A stretch of 8,201 nt of DNA from an uncultured Thermoleophilia bacterium (GTDB taxonomy: Bacteria > Actinomycetota > Thermoleophilia > Gaiellales > F1-60-MAGs149): contig CADCWC010000177.1 of assembly GCA_902806305.1 (NCBI GenBank), positions 1 to 8,201 on the forward strand. Reading direction: 5' to 3'. Shown here piece by piece: positions 5,822 to 8,201 of the stretch. The notes below the pieces were generated by a model that worked only from the letters and a program-made list of their open reading frames with translations, was not told the origin of the DNA and made no database searches. A program made the position numbers and the translations under genes. Position 1 is the first letter of the stretch; every line of letters starts with the position of its first letter.

Positions 5822-6841
5822 ATGGCCGTCCGTGAAGCCCGTCCGCTCGACACGCTCGAGGAGACCGTGTCCGTCGGACTCGACCGCGACGGACTGCTCC
5901 GTCTGCAGCGCGACCTGCTGCTGACCCGGGCCCTCGAGGAGCGCGGGTCGACGCTCTTCAAGCAGGGCCGGCTTCCGGGGTCGTTCTACACCGGGCGCGG
6001 GAACGAGGCGGCCTCGGTGGGCGTGGCGTCCGCCATGGGACCCGACGACGTGGCCGCGCCGCTGCACCGCAACATGGGCGTCCACGTGGCGCGCGGCGCC
6101 GAGCCGTGGCGTCTGCTCTGCCAGTACATGGGCCGCGACGGCGGCGCGACGCACGGCCGCGACTCCAACCTGCGGACGCAGGACCTCGACCTCGGCCTGA
6201 TCGCGGGCGTCTCGCACCTGCCGGGCATCCTGCCCACGGCGATGGGCGTCGCGCTCGCGTTCCGGCTGCGGGGCGAGCCGCGGGTCGCGGTCGGCTGGTT
6301 CGGCGACGGCTCCGCGGCACGCGGCGACGTGCACGAGGTGATGAACATGGCGGGCGTGCGCGGACTGCCGATCGTGTTCGTCTGCGACAACAACGGCTTC
6401 GCCTACTCGACGCCGACGACGCTCTCCTACGGCGCTCGCCACCTGGCCGATCGCGCGGAGGGCTACGGCTTCGACGGCGTGGTGGTGGACGGCACCGACG
6501 TGCTCGCGGTGTACCGCGAGGCGCGCGCGGCCGTCGAGAAGGCGCGCGCGGGCGGTGGGCCGACCATGCTCGAGCTCGTCACGCTGCGGATGGAGGGCCA
6601 CGCGATCCACGACGACGCGGCGTACGTCCCGCCGGAGCTCCTCGAGGAGTGGCGGCGACGGGATCCGCTCGCCCGCTACGACACCTGGCTGCGCGCGCAC
6701 GCCGGCCTCACCGACGCAGAGGACGACGCGCTTCGGGCCGAGGTGGCGGCGGTGGTGGACGACGCGGTGGCCCGCGCCGAGGCGAGCCCGTGGCCCGACC
6801 CGGCCACGCTGCTCGACGGGGTGTACGCGCCGGGACGATGA
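5822..6841 (+). CDS. 2-oxoacid dehydrogenase E1 component, alpha subunit
   Basis: This is the alpha half of a thiamine-diphosphate-dependent E1 enzyme, which decarboxylates a 2-oxoacid and passes the acyl group to a lipoylated E2. The 339 residues cover the whole family domain. The cofactor motif runs from GDGS (161-164) to NN (190-191), H111 lies in GGATHGRDSN, and the phosphorylation-loop region reads RMEGHAIHDDAAYVPPE (256-272). That loop lacks the serines phosphorylated in mitochondrial enzymes. Pyruvate, branched-chain oxoacids and acetoin are all possible substrates; the sequence does not decide. The start ATG at 5822 is where family similarity begins; the frame is open far upstream inside argF, but that part is only a shadow. 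There is no strong ribosome binding site; CAGAAT (5808-5813), eight bases before the ATG, could be a -10 for a leaderless mRNA. The usual E1 beta partner is not adjacent. Confidence 0.92.
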   Translation: MAVREARPLDTLEETVSVGLDRDGLLRLQRDLLLTRALEERGSTLFKQGRLPGSFYTGRGNEAASVGVASAMGPDDVAAPLHRNMGVHVARGAEPWRLLCQYMGRDGGATHGRDSNLRTQDLDLGLIAGVSHLPGILPTAMGVALAFRLRGEPRVAVGWFGDGSAARGDVHEVMNMAGVRGLPIVFVCDNNGFAYSTPTTLSYGARHLADRAEGYGFDGVVVDGTDVLAVYREARAAVEKARAGGGPTMLELVTLRMEGHAIHDDAAYVPPELLEEWRRRDPLARYDTWLRAHAGLTDAEDDALRAEVAAVVDDAVARAEASPWPDPATLLDGVYAPGR

Positions 6842-7524
6842 CGGGGACACGGCCCGCCGCGGCGCCGCCGCGCGACCCCGACCGGGACGTCCACATGCGC
6901 GTGTGGGTCTACGAGGCGTTCCGGGCGGTCGTCGTCCCGCTCTTCCGGACCGTCTTCCGCCAGGTCGACGTGGGCCGCGAGCACGTGCCGTCCACCGGCG
7001 GCGTGGTGCTCGCGAGCATGCACCGCTCGAACTGGGACCCGTTCGTGGTGGGCGTGCCGCTCGACGACCGTCGGATGCGCTTCATGGCCAAGGCCGAGCT
7101 CTACCGGATCCCCGGCCTCCGGGCGCTCCTGCGGTCCGGCGGCGCGTTCAAGGTGGAGCGGGACAAGGCCGACGCCGCCGCGCTGCACATCGCGGTCGAG
7201 TTGCTGCGCCGCGGCGAGGTGGTGATGGTCTTCCCCGAGGGCACGCGCAACCGCGACGGCACGGCGCGGCCGCGGACGGGCGCCGCCCGGCTCGCCCTGC
7301 GGACCGGCACGCCGCTCGTCCCGGCCGCGCTCCTCGGCACCGACGGCTTCCGCCTGCTGCCACCGAGGCTCCCGCGCTTCGCGGTGGCCTACGGTCCGCC
7401 GATCGCGACCGACGACCTGGCCGGGCTGTCGAGCCGCGAGGCGGCGCGGATCGCCACCGAGCGCTGGTCGACAGCCGTCGCGGAGCTCCGCGGGGAGCTC
7501 GAGCGACGGACGGTGCGTCGCTAG
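6838..7524 (+). CDS. plsC: PlsC-type 1-acyl-sn-glycerol-3-phosphate acyltransferase
   Basis: The family transfers an acyl chain to lysophosphatidic acid at the inner face of the membrane, giving phosphatidic acid for phospholipids. The four acyltransferase blocks appear in order within 228 residues: HRSNWD (62-67, the H-x4-D catalytic pair H62/D67), GGAFKVER (101-108), FPEGTR (132-137, which binds the glycerol phosphate) and VPAALLG (161-167). A mildly hydrophobic stretch (about 22-40) may associate with the membrane. ATG at 6838 overlaps the TGA of the E1 alpha gene (ATGA), so the two are co-transcribed and probably coupled. The length is typical of short actinobacterial members. Paralogues that acylate other lipids share these motifs, so the exact acceptor is not certain. 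Confidence 0.92.
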   Translation: MTGTRPAAAPPRDPDRDVHMRVWVYEAFRAVVVPLFRTVFRQVDVGREHVPSTGGVVLASMHRSNWDPFVVGVPLDDRRMRFMAKAELYRIPGLRALLRSGGAFKVERDKADAAALHIAVELLRRGEVVMVFPEGTRNRDGTARPRTGAARLALRTGTPLVPAALLGTDGFRLLPPRLPRFAVAYGPPIATDDLAGLSSREAARIATERWSTAVAELRGELERRTVRR

Positions 7525-7551
7525 ACGTTCCCCGCGGCGGGCGCGACGGAT

Positions 7552-7788
7552 TCACGCCGTGGTCGGCCGGGTCGGAACAACGAAGCGCTCGGGTTCGTTG
7601 ACGAGCGCCAGGCCGACCTGGGTCGCGAGCCCTGCTCCGAGCCAGACGGCCTGGACCTGATCTGCGCCGAGGTCGTCCTCGTCCCGCAGCAGGCCGACGA
7701 GGTCGGGCGGCACGGGCGTCGACTCGATCAGCAGGACCTGGCGTTCCACGAAGGCCTGGAGCGCCACGCGTTCGATGCGGTACGGCAT
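7552..7788 (-). CDS. Hypothetical protein, 78 aa
   Basis: The ORF starts MPYRIERVALQAFVERQVLLIESTPVPPDLVGLLRDEDDLGAD and uses almost only G or C at third codon positions, so it is probably a real gene. It looks like a small soluble alpha/beta protein without Cys, signal peptide or recognisable motif. It ends 28 bases from the plsC stop, converging on it, and its start is divergent from the desaturase gene. A TAGGGT box ends six bases before the ATG and there is no Shine-Dalgarno, which suggests a leaderless mRNA. I do not recognise the family. Confidence 0.65.
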   Translation of the reverse strand: MPYRIERVALQAFVERQVLLIESTPVPPDLVGLLRDEDDLGADQVQAVWLGAGLATQVGLALVNEPERFVVPTRPTTA

Positions 7789-7794
7789 GCCGCA

Positions 7795-7821
7795 ACCCTA
7801 GGCCCGCAGAGTTCGTCACAA
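7795..7821 (-). promoter_or_regulatory. Putative leaderless promoter of the 78-aa gene
   Basis: On the minus strand TAGGGT (7800-7795) fits the TANNNT form of a -10 box and is followed by exactly six bases and then the ATG at 7788. TTGTGA (7821-7816) is the best -35 candidate, but with a short 15-base spacer. The geometry of -10 to ATG is the same as for argF. Confidence 0.4.
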
Positions 7822-7830
7822 GAACGCGGG

Positions 7831-7838
7831 TATAGACT
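7831..7838 (+). promoter_or_regulatory. Candidate -10 box for the desaturase gene
   Basis: TATAGACT is the only AT-rich stretch in the 99-base divergent gap between the 78-residue gene and the desaturase and lies 49 bases before the GTG. No convincing -35 box is visible at the right distance, so the call rests on composition and position. Confidence 0.35.
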
Positions 7839-7887
7839 CCCCCGTCAACGTTCGACACGGCTTGCACGCCAGACCCGGAAGAGGCAC

Positions 7888-8201
7888 GTGAACAGCATCA
7901 ACCTGAGCAAAGAGCTTCCCGTCCCCGCCGCGGCCACGGAGCCGGACGTGGACGACATCCCGCCCCAGGCGAACCACACGGCCACCGCCGTGATGATGCT
8001 CGTCATCGCGATCCCGTTCGTCGCCTTCCTGGCGGCGCTCGTCTTCCTCTGGAACGGCGCGGTCAACGCGACCGACCTGGCCATCCTGTTCGGCATGTAC
8101 ATCCCGATCGCCCTCGGCGTCACCGTCGGCTACCACCGGATGCTGACCCACAAGGCGTTCGACGGACCGCGCCCGGTCCGCTTCTTCTGGCTCGCCATGG
8201 G
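7888..8201 (+). CDS. Membrane fatty-acid (acyl-CoA) desaturase, 3' end cut off
   Basis: 104 codons are visible from GTG at 7888. A hydrophilic N-terminus of about 33 residues is followed by two hydrophobic segments (about 34-55 and 62-80), then GYHRMLTHKAF, the first histidine box (H83-x4-H88) of delta-9 acyl-CoA/acyl-lipid desaturases, which use a di-iron centre to place a cis double bond in acyl chains. The other histidine boxes must lie beyond the window. GGAAGAGG (7877-7884) just before the GTG serves as ribosome binding site, and no other in-frame start lies close upstream. The gene sits close to plsC, consistent with control of membrane fluidity. Confidence 0.85.
   Translation, partial: MNSINLSKELPVPAAATEPDVDDIPPQANHTATAVMMLVIAIPFVAFLAALVFLWNGAVNATDLAILFGMYIPIALGVTVGYHRMLTHKAFDGPRPVRFFWLAM

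Noticed and set aside
6106..6837. N-terminal extension of the PlsC frame into the E1 alpha gene
   Set aside because: Arg/Ala-rich shadow; PlsC blocks begin after ATG 6838, which shows a standard ATGA overlap.
5453..6850. 465-codon minus-strand frame opposite argF and the E1 alpha gene
   Set aside because: It spans two well-identified genes and their intergenic gap, and its translation is His/Arg/Val-rich with no motif.

Overview
The window is very GC-rich (visibly above 70%), with third codon positions almost always G or C. Genes are packed tightly, with overlapping stops and starts, GTG starts and several starts that look leaderless. This points to a high-GC actinobacterium. The combination of gene types would suit the Thermoleophilia (Solirubrobacter/Conexibacter/Patulibacter type), but that placement is an impression from recall and not a search result. 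No tRNA, rRNA, CRISPR array, insertion sequence or prophage gene is visible.

Left part, minus strand (1-4143). A likely operon is transcribed right to left. It runs from a membrane-anchored HEAT-repeat protein (2837-3853) to a membrane family-2 glycosyltransferase (1386-2837), a single-domain response regulator (905-1297) and a receiver-PAS-GAF signalling protein cut by the window edge (1-908). Three of the junctions are stop/start overlaps or near-contacts; only the gap before the response regulator (88 bases) is larger. The set reads as a two-component-linked system for making or exporting a surface polysaccharide. Upstream lie a 12-bp hairpin, a 15-codon reading frame whose stop overlaps the HEAT start, and a separate 62-codon gene (3955-4143) with a good ribosome binding site.

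Middle (4144-4766). This is a divergent region of about 320 bases without a convincing gene, then a small plus-strand gene for an acidic, probably disordered 79-residue protein (4466-4705), then a short promoter region.

Right part, plus strand (4767-8201). Ornithine carbamoyltransferase (argF, 4767-5759) starts directly at a perfect 12-bp inverted repeat that contains its promoter and resembles paired ArgR operators; its mRNA is probably leaderless. Next are a thiamine-diphosphate-dependent 2-oxoacid dehydrogenase E1 alpha subunit (5822-6841) and, overlapping it by 4 bases, a PlsC-type acyltransferase (6838-7524). No E1 beta gene is next to E1 alpha. A small unrecognised minus-strand gene (7552-7788) sits between plsC and the start of a membrane fatty-acid desaturase (7888-8201, cut by the window edge). 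The acyltransferase and desaturase, and possibly E1 alpha as a source of acyl-CoA precursors, give this end a membrane-lipid flavour.

The most noteworthy observations are the argF operator/promoter, the HEAT-glycosyltransferase-receiver operon with its unusual leader, and the E1 alpha-plsC pair without E1 beta. I see no clearly new biological system; the polysaccharide/signalling operon comes closest.
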